From NCBI RefSeq assembly GCF_035917275.1, contig NZ_CP108508.1, positions 7,874,001-7,938,000 of the forward strand: a stretch of DNA of 64,000 nt, written 5' to 3'. This DNA is from Streptomyces sp. NBC_01237 (GTDB lineage Bacteria; Actinomycetota; Actinomycetes; Streptomycetales; Streptomycetaceae). Position 1 is the stretch's first letter. Each line of letters begins with the position of its first letter. Both the position numbers and the translations under genes were made by a program. Under the pieces are notes generated by a model. That model was given only the letters and a program-made list of their open reading frames with translations, had not been told where the DNA came from and did no database searches. Of the stretch, positions 40,385-52,200 are shown piece after piece.

Positions 40385-41659
40385 TGTGGACACTCTGACA
40401 AAAATGGATCCTGTAGGTCCGAGCAAGGGCGCTCTGGTGGGACGGAAGTCGGTGGAGTTCAGGAACGACGCGGTGGCTTTGTACCGTGTGGGGGAGGGAA
40501 GCGGACAAATGTCGCTGTCGCCGCGGACGTCGGGGTGACCGGCGAGACGCTGCGCAGTTGGGTCCGGCAGGCCGACGAGGCCGCCGGCCGTGGGCAGGTC
40601 CGCGGTGAGGAGACGGCAGAGGATCGGGACGAGGAACTGGTGAGGCTCCGGGCCGAACTCGGCCGGTTGCACAAGGCCGAGAAGGAGTGGGAACTCGAGC
40701 GGGAGATCCTGCGCCGGGCGGCCCAGTATTTCGCCAAGGAGATGAGGGCATGACCGGTCGCTGGGACTTCATCTCCGCCCACCGCGCCGACTTCGGCGTG
40801 CAGAGGATATGCCGGGTCCTTGAGGTCTCGCGCTCGGGCTACTATCGGTGGCTTGCGGGGGCGGAGGCCCGGCGAGCCCGCCGGGCGGCCGACGACGCCC
40901 TGGTCGAGGAGAACCGCGAGATCCACGCCGATCACAAGGGCACGTACGGAGTCCGCCGCATCCACGCCGAACTGCGCGGCTTCGGGCACACCGTCAATCT
41001 CAAACGCGTCGAGCAGCTGATGCGCGTCAACAGTGTCGAGGGCCGCCATCTGCGGCGGCGCAAACGCACCACAGTCCCGGACCGGCTCGCGCCGCAGGCC
41101 CCGGACCTGGTGAACCGCGTGTTCCATGCCGGGCAGCTCCACGAAAGTGGTGCGGCGACATCACATACGTGCAGGCCGGTGGCACATGGCTGTATCTCGC
41201 CTGCGTCCTGGACGTCTGCTCACGCCGGGTGCTCGGCTGGTCGATGGCCACCCACATGCGGACCGAACTCGTCGTCGACGCACTGAAGATGGCGGTGGCG
41301 ACCCGGGGCGGCAGCGTGACCGGGGTGATCTTCCACGCGGACAGGGGATCCCAATACACCTCGAACACGTTCGCCTAGGTCTGCGACCGTTTCGGGATCC
41401 GCAGGAGCATGGGCCGCATCGGGTCGAGATACGACAGCGCCGCGCCGAGAGCTTCTGGCAGGGGCTGAAGAGAGAGACGATGCACCAGAGGCTCTTCACG
41501 ACGATCAGCCAGGCCAGACTGGAACTCTTCCAGTGGCTGACGTACTACAACGGGCGAAGGCGCCACAGCTCGCTCGGCTACCTCTCACCCGTCGAGTTCG
41601 AACAACAGCACCAAATAGAACATAGAACCCCACTCGCGGCATGAACCCCTGTGTCCACA
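40385..41659 (+). mobile_element. Degenerate IS3-family insertion sequence
   Basis: Terminal inverted repeats TGTGGACAC (40385-40393) and GTGTCCACA (41651-41659) enclose orfA and orfB remnants. A short target duplication was not identified. The element lies just upstream of the deaminase/ATPase pair and may have removed their promoter. Confidence 0.8.
40404..41644 (+). pseudogene. IS3-family transposase orfA/orfB, multiply frameshifted
   Basis: OrfA reads GRKSVEFRNDAVALYRVGEG, then shifts frame near 40490-40500 to VAVAADVGVTGETLRSWVRQ and EILRRAAQYFAKEMRA. OrfB starts at ATG 40750 (RWDFISAHRADFGVQRICRV), shifts near 41145, continues as ITYVQAGGTWLYLACVLDVC and VIFHADRGSQYTSNTFA, meets a TAG at 41377 and shifts again to ESFWQGLKRETMHQRLFTTI. 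The DDE residues are present but split over frames. The copy cannot make an intact transposase. Confidence 0.9.
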
Positions 41660-41844
41660 CTCCGGAGGGCACCTCACCCCCATCATGCACCAAGTTGGAG
41701 GCCGACCAGATGTGGGGCAAGTCACCTACCTGGCGTCCAGTTTCAGACGCTTGAGGTCCAGATAATCATCTAGATATTCACACAGGATCTTCATAGAGTC
41801 CCGCTGAGCTCCTCACTGTCGGGGATCTTCTTCTTCGGGTTGGG

Positions 41845-44800
41845 GTGGGGACTGTGTGGAGACGTCTGCGTTCGCCTAGAGGCACTCGTGCGGTGGTGGC
41901 GGGAGTCAGCCTCGCCGTACTGGTGACCGTGACACCTCAAGCGGCCGCCGGTCCGTCAGAGCGGCTTGCCTCTTCCGCGAGGCAAGCCGCGGACGACGGA
42001 AAGGGCTTGGACGCCGCGCAGGATGCCGCCGAACAGACCGGCCGCCTTGTTGAGGTGACGTCGATGCGCGGTGAGAGCAGCGATGTCTTCGCGACGCCGG
42101 AAGGGAACCTGGAGGCGCGGGAGTATCTGCGTCCCGTGCGTGCACGTATCGAGGGCAAGTGGCAGCCCATAGAGACAGACTTGATCAGGTCGGCGGACGG
42201 CTCCGTCAGCCCGAGGACAACCACTGTGGGCATGACGTTCTCCGGGGGCGGTGACGCTCCGCTCGTACGGATGACGAAGTCCGGCCGTGAGCTGGCCCTT
42301 TCGTGGCCCGGGCGGCTGCCGGCCCCTGAACTCAACGGTGCCACCGCCATATACCGCGACGTACTGCCCGATGTCGATCTGCGCATGGAGGCTCAAGAGG
42401 ACGGCTTCACACAGCTGCTGGTGGTCAACTCCGCAGTGGCTGCGGCGAACGACGCACTCTCCGAACTGCGCCTGAAACTGGCTGCAGACGGTATGGACGT
42501 GAAGGAGACCAGTGAAGGCGGCCTGGAGGCAGTCGACAAAGGTGCTCTAGGAGCCGTGTTTGAAGCGCCCAAACCCATGATGTGGGACTCCAGCACCCCG
42601 GCCGCAGGCGTGCCGAACAAAGAGCCGTCCGTGGCGCCGGAGCGTGCGGCACCTGAGGCCCCCACATCTGACGGTGCGAGCGAACCTGCGGCCACGGAAT
42701 CGGGAAAGCTCGCTCCCGTCGGAGTGACGCTGCCCGAGCACGGCACGGAGCTGATTCTGACGCCGGACGCCGATGTGCTTCGTGGGAAGGACACCACGTA
42801 TCCGGTGTTCATCGATCCACAGTGGTATTCGCCCAGGGCTTCGGCGTGGACGATGGCCTCGAAATACTGGGCTTCCTCACCGCAATGGAAGTTCAATGGT
42901 GAGTCGACCGCCGGTATGGGCTACTGCAATTGGAGCTATTGCGCACCCCACGACACGAAGCGCCTGATGTATCGGATCCCCACTTCCAAGTTCGCCGGGA
43001 AGTCGATCTTGGAGGCTACATTCGTCGTCCGCAGTACGTGGGCTGCTTCCTGTACGGCCAAGAGCGTCGAGCTGTGGCGGACCGACGACATCTCCTCCTC
43101 GACGACTTGGACCTCGCAGAACAAATCGGACTTCTGGATCAAGAAACTTGCCACGGAATCGTTCGCGTACGGCCACGACGGATGCGCGGCGAAGGATGCC
43201 GAGTTCAATGTGAAGTCCGCGGTGCAGGAGTCCGCGAACGGCAAGTCGCCTTCGCTGACGTTCGGGCTGCGCGCGGAGAGCGAGGAGGACGCTCTCGGGT
43301 GGAAGCGGTTCTCGGACAAGGCACATCTGAGGGTGTTGTACAACCGTCCGCCCCCCCCAGGTGAAGATGTCTCAGCTTTCCATGAAGTACGGAGGGTTCT
43401 GCAAGCGCCCTGACAGTGCTCCGCGCGTACGCACTCTCGGCGAGATCTACATAAACGGTGTCACCGACCCGGACGGCGACAACGTCGCTGTGGAAGTGCG
43501 TGCCGCCTGGGACGCAGGCGATGGCAAGGGCCTGATCGTTCGATGGCAGCCTGCTCGAACGTCATACGGCAGGTCAGGTGCAAGCTTCGCATTGAGTCTT
43601 CCCACCACGATCCCGCAGAGTAAGACAGTCAATTGGTACGTGCGTGCCTTTGATGGGGGACACTACTCGCCCTGGTCTTCTGCGGGAGACCCGACCGGCT
43701 GCTATTTCGTCTACGACAAGACGGTTCCGGCAGCACCCAGCATTGCGTCCGGGGAGTATCCCGCATCCCGTCCCGATGACCCGAACGATCCGTGGCTGGA
43801 CGGTGTGGGTCAGTACGGCACCTTCACGTTCGACACGGCATCGACTGATGTGACTCGCTACTGGTATGGCATAAACAGCGACCCGACGTCGGCACGCCAG
43901 CTGGCCACCACCGGCGGTGCGCCGAAGGACATAGATTTCCTCCCATCCAAACCGGGCCTGAATTTCATCACTTCCCAGGCTTTCGACGCCGCCGGGAACG
44001 GTTCGGAAATCCGTACGTATCAGTTCCGCGTCAAGGCCGGCCAGCCCGAACGCGCCACGTGGCAGCTTGACGAGCCCGCCGGAGCTGCCCAGGCCGATGG
44101 CTCAACCCCGCCGAGGGCCCTCGCTCTCCATGGAGGGGTCACCACCGGCGTTGCTGGCGCCAAGGGCACGGCGCTTGAGCTGAACGGCATCGACGGCTAT
44201 GCCTCGTCGGACCTCTCAGCAGTCGATACGACGCGCGGCTTCACCGTCTCGTCGTGGGTGAAGCTGTCCAAGCTGCCCACCAGTGCGGCGATCGTCGCGG
44301 CGCAGCCGGGCAACCACAGTCCGAGCTTCGAGCTGTATTACTCCGCCGCGCTCGATCGCTGGGTGTTCAACCAGTACGAGACGGACACGCCCGGTGCAGG
44401 CGTCATCCGCGCCATGGCTGCACAGCCGGGAGGCGTAAGCCCGAACGTATGGACGCATTTGGTCGGCTCCTACGACGGTGTGGCCAAAAAGCTGAGCCTC
44501 TTCGTCAACGGCAAACTTGTCGGTGAAGCGCCATTGCCCAACGCGTGGAATGGCCGTCGCGGTCTCCAGATCGGTGCCGGTTCGTACGGCGGGGTCGCGA
44601 AGGCATTCTTCCCCGGAGCCGTGGACGAGATACAGATTTTCGACAAGGTGATCGTGCAGTCGGAAGTCGACAAGCTGTACCAGAAGCAGCCCGTAGGCGA
44701 CCCAGGTCGCCCGGCCGTGGCCGTCTTCGCTCTCGACGAAGAACCGGATGCCACAGAGATCCGCGGCCACGGTGGTGTGCTGCCCGCTCGTTACATCGGC

Positions 44801-46123
44801 GGTGTCAACACCGGAGTCCCGGGTATCGCGGGAAAGGCAGCACAGTTCGACGGGACCACCGGATACGCCAAGATCGGCCAGACCAGCGGTCCTCACGTGA
44901 ACACCTCGCGCAGCTTCAGTGTGAGCGCCTGGGTAAAGATGGATACCGTCAAACCCAAGAGCGCGGCGATCGTCGCCTCCCAGACCGGAAGCTATGCTCC
45001 CGGCTTCGAGCTGTACTACTCGGCTACCTACGACCGGTGGGCGTTCAACCAGTACTCGGCCGATACTGCGGACGCCACACCGGTCCGCGCGATGCAGCCG
45101 GACGGTGCGACCGCCCGGGCCGGTGAATGGGCCCACCTGACTGGTGTGCACGACACCGTGGCGCACACCCTGACGCTCTACGTCAACGGGCAGAAGGCCG
45201 AGTCCGTCGCACTCGGTGACGCATTTTACGCCGCCCAGTCGATGCTGATCGGAGCCGGTGCCTCCAGCAAGGTCATCAGGAACTACTTCCCTGGCGTGAT
45301 CGACGACGTCCGACTCTTCGAGCGGCCCGTCTCTGCCGAAGAGGTCCAGCAACTGTTCCGTCAGCGCCCTCTGGTGAAGAGCCGGTGGAACTTCGAGGAG
45401 ACGGCTGCCGGAACGCCGGTGACCACTCCGGACTCCTCAACGGAGAAGAACCGTCTGAGCCTGTACGGAGCGGCCCGGTTGGGTGCGGGCATGGTCGACA
45501 GCAGCAGTCTTCAGCTGAATGGCACGGACGCTTACGCGGCGACGGCGATCATGCCTGTCGACACGAGCACCAGTTTCACGATGACGGCCTGGGCCCAGGC
45601 GGCTGCCTTGCCAGACCACGACATGGCGGTCTTCAGCGCCGGGGGCACAACACGAAGCGCCCTGGAGGTCCGGTTCCACCCCGATGCGGCAAGCCCCGAT
45701 GGACTGGGCTCTTTCGGGCTCGCCATTCCCGACAAGGACAGTGCGACGGCCACCGTCAAGCAGCTGAGCAGCACTGAGTTCAACGACGCCCGGGACTGGA
45801 ACCACATCGCGGTGGTCTATGACGGATTCGCCAAGGAAGCGAGCCTGTATGTCAATGGCATCCTTCAGGAAGTTGCCTGCAGCGACCCTGAAGCTGGCGA
45901 CGCGGCGTGTCAAGAACTCATCGCCTGGGCCGATGACGTCCTGACCGTCAAGGCGACCAAGTCGCTCCAGGTCGGGTGCGCTCAGGAAGACAACCCCGGC
46001 GAGTACTTCGCCGGCTCGATCGACGACGTCTGGACCTTCCAGGGATCGCTGACCGAAAGCCAGATTGGTGAGCTGTACCGGGCCTGGTACGACACCCCCA
46101 CCGAAGTACCCAGCGGCAGATGA
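41845..46123 (+). pseudogene. Large secreted LamG-domain protein, frameshifted at a C8 run
   Basis: The first frame (41845-43413) has a signal peptide (AVVAGVSLAVLVTVTPQAAA) and a DNRLRE-like N-terminal region (TYPVFIDPQWYSPRASAW). The second frame (from about 43350) contains three LamG/concanavalin-like domains, each with an FSVSAWVKMDT-like core (TRGFTVSSWVKL, SRSFSVSAWVKM, STSFTMTAWAQA) and FPGAVDEIQIF-type ends. Homology switches frame exactly at eight Cs (43351-43358). With seven Cs, the text reads YNRPPPQVKMSQ and one protein of about 1425 residues results. It precedes the RHS toxin by 126 bases on the same strand, as commonly seen, and may help its surface display. C8 may be a sequencing error or a phase-variable tract. 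Confidence 0.8.
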
Positions 46124-46249
46124 CACCATCGCACCCGGGGCGGGCCCTGCTACAGGTCGCGCTCGCCCCGGGGCCGTCCTGACCTTTCTACGTTTCGTGT
46201 TTTGCCCGCTACCGGGCACAGCACCCAGCAGCGATGGATATACCACCTC

Positions 46250-49200
46250 ATGAGAACCGCACGCATATCCCCACCAAGAGCCAGGATGCTCCGCCGCTCT
46301 TCCTTCGCGCTGTCCGCAGTGATGATCGCCAGCCTGCTGCAGACCGCAGCAGCTCCGGTCGTCGCTGCCGCTTCCTCGAACCTCCCCGGCCTGCCCGCTT
46401 CGGAGAAGCCCATCACGGGCGCCAAGAACAACACGGTCAAGCCCCGCGCAGTGACGAAGGGGCCCCGGATACCCGCCAACGCGCCGAAGGCGTCAAAACC
46501 AGCCCCCACCAAGGGGACGGTCACAGTTCCGACGACCGGGGCGAAGGATGCGCCACACTTCGTCCGGCCCAAGGGACAACCGATCAGCATCGGTCGTACC
46601 AGTGCCCGCACTGTGGCCAACAAGGCCGCAAGTGTCGGGACGGGCTCAACCCCCGCCACGACTGAAGTGACATCACGCATCCTCGACCGCACCCAGGCCG
46701 AGCGCGCTGGTGTGAACGGGATGATGTTCACACTCACCCCGAAGAGTCCTGCCGCTTCGGACCGCACGCCCCAAGACCCGGCCAAGTCACCGTTCGCCGT
46801 GACAGTGGACTACTCGGAATTCGCGGAGTCCTACGGGGGCGCCTATGCCTCACGCATGAAGCTGATCGAACTGCCCGTCTGCGCACTCACCACGCCGGAA
46901 AGGAAGCAGTGCCGCAGCGGCAAGCCGCTGACCGCAACCAATGACACGGCAGGTCAAACCCTGACCACAAATGCGGTGACTCTAAGGTCCGGCGCCGCCA
47001 CGGTGCTGGCTGCCACCGCAACTGCCACCGGGGACAAGGGCGACTACAAAGCGACTCCTCTGTCCCCCTCGTCTACCTGGATCACTAGCCTCAACACAGG
47101 TGACTTCACCTGGTCCTATGACATACCTGTCCCTGATGTGCCGGGGGGTCTCAAACCGCGGCTCGGACTCTCCTACTCCTCCGGATCGATGGACGGCCGC
47201 ACCGGGGGAACGAACAACCAGGGTTCCTGGGTCGGCGACGGTTTTGACCTGTGGCCCGGATTCATCGAGCGACGCTACAAACCGTGCGTGGACGATGGTG
47301 TCAAGAACACCGATGGTAGTGAGCCCGGTGATATGTGCTGGGCTTACGACAACGCGTTCATTTCCTTCAACGGTTCCAGCGGTGAACTCGTGCCAGCAGG
47401 AAAGGACGAGTTCAAGCTCAAGAGCGATGACGGCACCCGGATTAATCGTCTGGAGTCAGCCGACCGTGCCAACGGTGACAACGACAACGAGTACTGGCGA
47501 CTCACCACGAATGACGGAACTCAGTACTTCTTCGGCTATCACCGCCTGCCGGGTTGGGCCGCCGGAAAACCCACCACCGACTCGACCTGGACGCACCCGG
47601 TCTACGGCAACGACACCGGGGAGGAGTGCCACACTTCGGCATTCTCGGACTCCTGGTGTCAGCAGGCATGGCGCTGGAACCTCGACTATGCCGTCGATAC
47701 CCACGGCAATACAGTCAGCTACCACTACGCCAAGGAAACCAACTCCTACGGCCGCAATCTCAAGGCCAACGACGACACCCCGTACACCCGCGGCGGCACT
47801 CTCAAGCGCATCGACTACGGACAGAAGTCAAACGACCTGTATGCCTCAAAACCTCTCTCACAGGTCGTCTTCGACAGCCTCGAACGCTGCCTCCCGCAGA
47901 CCGGCGTCACCTGCGCCCCAGACACCATCGACGCCAAGGCGTTCTACTGGTACGACACGCCCTGGGACCTCAACTGCGATGAAGGAACCAGCTGCGACAA
48001 CGGCCGGCTGTCTCCCTCCTTCTGGACCCGCAACCGTCTCACCGGCATCACCACTCAGGTACTGAACACCGGCGGCACATACGACAAGGTCGACTCCTGG
48101 AAACTCGACCACCGCTGGGGCATGGCCGACACCGACTACCAGCTTCTTCTGGAGAGCATTCAGCACACCGGTGAGTCTGCGACCCCAGCCCTCACTCTCC
48201 CGAAGACAACGTTCGCCTACACCCAGCTCGCCAACCGCCTGGACAAGACGGGGGACGGATACGCTCCATTCATCAAGGAGCGCCTTTCCACCGTCGACGA
48301 CGAGTACGGAGGGCAGGTCAGCGCCAACTACTCGGCCCCTGCCTGCGACTGGAACGCGCTCCCGACCCCGGAGACAAACTCAACCCGATGCTTCCCTCAG
48401 TTCATCGGAGGGACCAGCTCGATACCCGCTGAACAGCACTGGTTCAACAAGTATGTGACAACTTCGGTCACCGCCAAGGACCGTACCGGTGGCGCTCCCG
48501 ATCAGCTGACGCGCTATCAGTACCTGGGCAGCGCTGCCTGGCACTACAACGATGACGACGGCTTGATCAAGGAGAAGGAAAAGACCTGGTCGCAGTGGCG
48601 TGGATACGGGCAAGTCCGCGTCCTGAGCGGAGGCCAGGGGGGCGACGCCGCGATGAAGACACAGCGCGACTCGTATTTCCTGAGGGGAATGGACGGAGAC
48701 CGCAAGAACAAGACCGGCGGAGTCAAGAGTGTCTCCGTCGCCCTCCCCGACAACGAGGGTGACTCGATCACCGACCACGAGTCCGCTGCCGGTTTCAGCT
48801 ACAAGACCGTGACCTTCGACCAACCGGGCGGCAAGGTCCTTCAGAAGGCTGTCGATCGCCCATGGCACCACGAGACCGCGAAGAAGGTCCGCGACTGGGG
48901 CACGGTTACCGCCAACTTCACCGGTACGTCGAACGCGAAGCAATGGGTCTCCCTGGACAGAGGTGCCGGCGCCAAGTGGCGCACCACGTCAAAGGCAACC
49001 AAACAAGACACGATAGCTGGGAGAGTCGTCCAGATCGACGACTTCGCTGACGACTCCACCGACACCGACGACCAGTGCACACGTACGACGTATCCAGAGG
49101 TGACGACCAAGAACATTCTCGGCCTCACGTCTCGCATCGAGACGATAGCCAAGGCATGCGGCATCACCCAGATCGACAGGTCCAAGGACGTCATCTCCGA

Positions 49201-52200
49201 CGCAAGAGCGGCCTATGACGGCGGTGCGTACGGCGCCGCACCGACCAGGGGCGACGTCACAGCTGCGGCCACTCTGAAGAGCCACGACGGCACCAAGGCC
49301 ACCTACCTGGAGGCCAGCAGCACCCACGACGCATACGGCCGTCAGCTGACCATGGTGGACTTGGCTGCCGACGTCACGGTGACTGGCACCTCGGTACCCG
49401 TTCGCGCAGTTCGAAACGACGGGCTCACCACGACGACAACGTACACACCCTCCAGCGGACTGCCCGCAACGATCAAGATGACCACCCCGCCTGCCAAAGC
49501 CGGTGATGCGGCTTCAGCGCTGACAAGTATCACCACGATCGACCCCCGACGGGGTACCGCTGTTAAGCAGACCGACGCGAACAACAACGCCACGCATATC
49601 GCCTACGACGCACTCGGCCGCACAGTCAAGGTGTGGCGCCCCGACCGGCCTGTCAGCAAGACGCCTAGCGAGGAGTTCATCTATACGATCACTGAGGGCA
49701 AAGCAGTTGCCGTGGCCGCGAAAACACTGGACAACAAGGGCGGCCAACTCACCTCCTACGTGCTGTACGACGGATTGCTGCGCCAGCGTCAGAATCAGGC
49801 CCCCGGGCCAGAAGGCGGAAGCATCCTCAGCGACGTCTTCTACGACGAGCGCGGCCTGGCCACGAAGTCGTTCGCGCCCTACTTCGTGACCGGAAAGCCG
49901 TCCGCCACGATCTTCAAACCTGACAACGCCTGGTCTATCGAAACTCAGACCCATACCACATTCGACGGCCTGAACCGTCCGGTCGAAGCACGCCAGATCG
50001 CAGGCAACGGAGACGGCGGCAAGGTACTCAGCACCGCGAAGACCATCTACGACGGTGACCGGACCACCACCATCCCGCCTGTGGGCTCGACGGCGACCAC
50101 GACACTCACGGACGTCCGCGGAAACACGACGGAGCTGCGCCAGCACCACACACCCAGTGCCGACGCCCCCTTCGACAGCACCTCCTACCAGTACACGCCG
50201 CGCGGTCAGCTGAGCAAGGTCACCGACCCCCTCGGCAACAACTGGACATACGAGTATGACCAGCTCGGACGCCAGAAGACCGCCACGGACCCGGACAAGG
50301 GCCGTAGCGAGAGCACGTATGACGATCGTGGCCAACTGACGTTCAGTAAGGGGTCCCGCGCCGACGTGCCGGGACTCGCATACATCTACGACGGCCTCGG
50401 CCGACAGACCGAAGTGCGTGAGGGCTCTGTCACCGGGGCGCCGCGCATCAAGCACGTGTACGACACGGTTGCTCGTGCGAAGGGGCAGCTCGCCGAGTCC
50501 ACACGGTACGTCGGCGAGCAGGAATACACGACCAAGGTCACTTCCTACGATGCGCTCTACCGCGCGATCAGAACCTCCGTCGTCATCCCTGCGGTCGAGG
50601 GCAAGCTTCAGGGGACGTACCAGACCGGTGCCACGTTCCTCCCCTCAGGGCTGCCTGACGGCACCAACTACTCTGCGGCCGGATCGCTGCCCGGAGGCTC
50701 GGTCGGGTACACCTACGAGGAGCAGACGCTCAGGCCCATCGGCGTATACGGACAAGGCGTAACGGCCAGCGCCTCCTTCAGCTCCACCGGCAAGCCATTG
50801 CAGTATGAGATGGGCCTGACGGACGGCGGCAAGAAGACCACCGTCACCAACTCCTATGAGTGGGGCACGCAGCGGCTGTCCACTGCACGGGTCGACCGTG
50901 AGGATCAGGCTGGAGTCGATCGTCACGCCACCTACGGATACGACGAGGCCGGCAACGTCTTGTCCATCGCCGATGTGTCCCGCACCGGTACGGACAACCA
51001 ATGCTTCACCTACGACTACCTCACCCGACTCACTGAGGCATGGACCCAGCCCGTCACGACCTGCGCAACGGCTCCCGCTGCTGAAAAGCTAGGAGGGCCG
51101 GAACCCTACTGGCAGTCATTCACGTATGACAAGGCTGGAAACCGCAAAACCGAAACCCTGCACGACAGCACAGGCAACGCGGCCAAGGACATCACGCGCT
51201 CCTACAACTATCCGCCGGCGGGATCGAAGAACCCACACAGCCTCACCTCACGAACCACGACGGACTCCACCGGAACCAGCACCGAGTCGTACGTGTACGA
51301 TCCGGCCGGCAACACAACCACCCGCCCAGAACAGGAGCTGACCTGGGACGCCGAGAACCACCTCGCCACGGTCACCGAGAACGGCAAAACCACCAGCTAT
51401 CTGTATGACACCTCCGGCAATCGGCTGATCAGCCGCACACCCACCGAAACCACGCTTCACCTGGGGCACACCGAGGTCACCCTTGCCACAGGGGCCGACC
51501 AGGCCAAAGCCACTCGCTACGTCAGCCTCGGCGGCGGTCACACGGCCATACGCAGCGACGACGGCTCCTTCGCCTTCACCATCGCCGATCACCATGGCAC
51601 CGGCGAACTCGCCATCCAGGCAAACAACCTCTCCATCACGCAACGCCGCACCCTCCCCTTCGGTGAAATACGTGGCCAGACGCCAACCAACTGGCCGGGC
51701 ACCAAGGGCTTCGTCGGCGGCACCGACGACACCAAAACAACTGGCTTGACTCACCTCGGCGCCCGCGAATACGACCCGGACACAGGCCGGTTCATATCCG
51801 TGGACCCGATCCTCGACCTGTCCGACCCCCAGCAGATGCACGGCTACACCTACGCCAACAACAATCCCGCCACACTCTCCGACCCGAGCGGTCTACGTCC
51901 CGACGGTGCCTGTGGCGGAGCCCACCAGTGCTCCGCGGATACCGGTAGCTACACAAAGACCGATGACGGCTGGGAATACAAGGATAAAGCTACTGGCAGC
52001 AGTGGCGGGAGCGGGTCAGCGAATCCCACAGGCGATAATTCCGGCTCCGCGAACGGCTCTGACGAACGGCCGGTGGTTGGCGGTGAGCCGATTCCTACCA
52101 AAGCCGAGCTCTACTACAGCGGGTATTCTTACGGCAAGCCTGCTTCGTACAGCGAACTGATTGTGAAATGGGCTCAGAATAAGTGCTCGTCCGATAGCGG

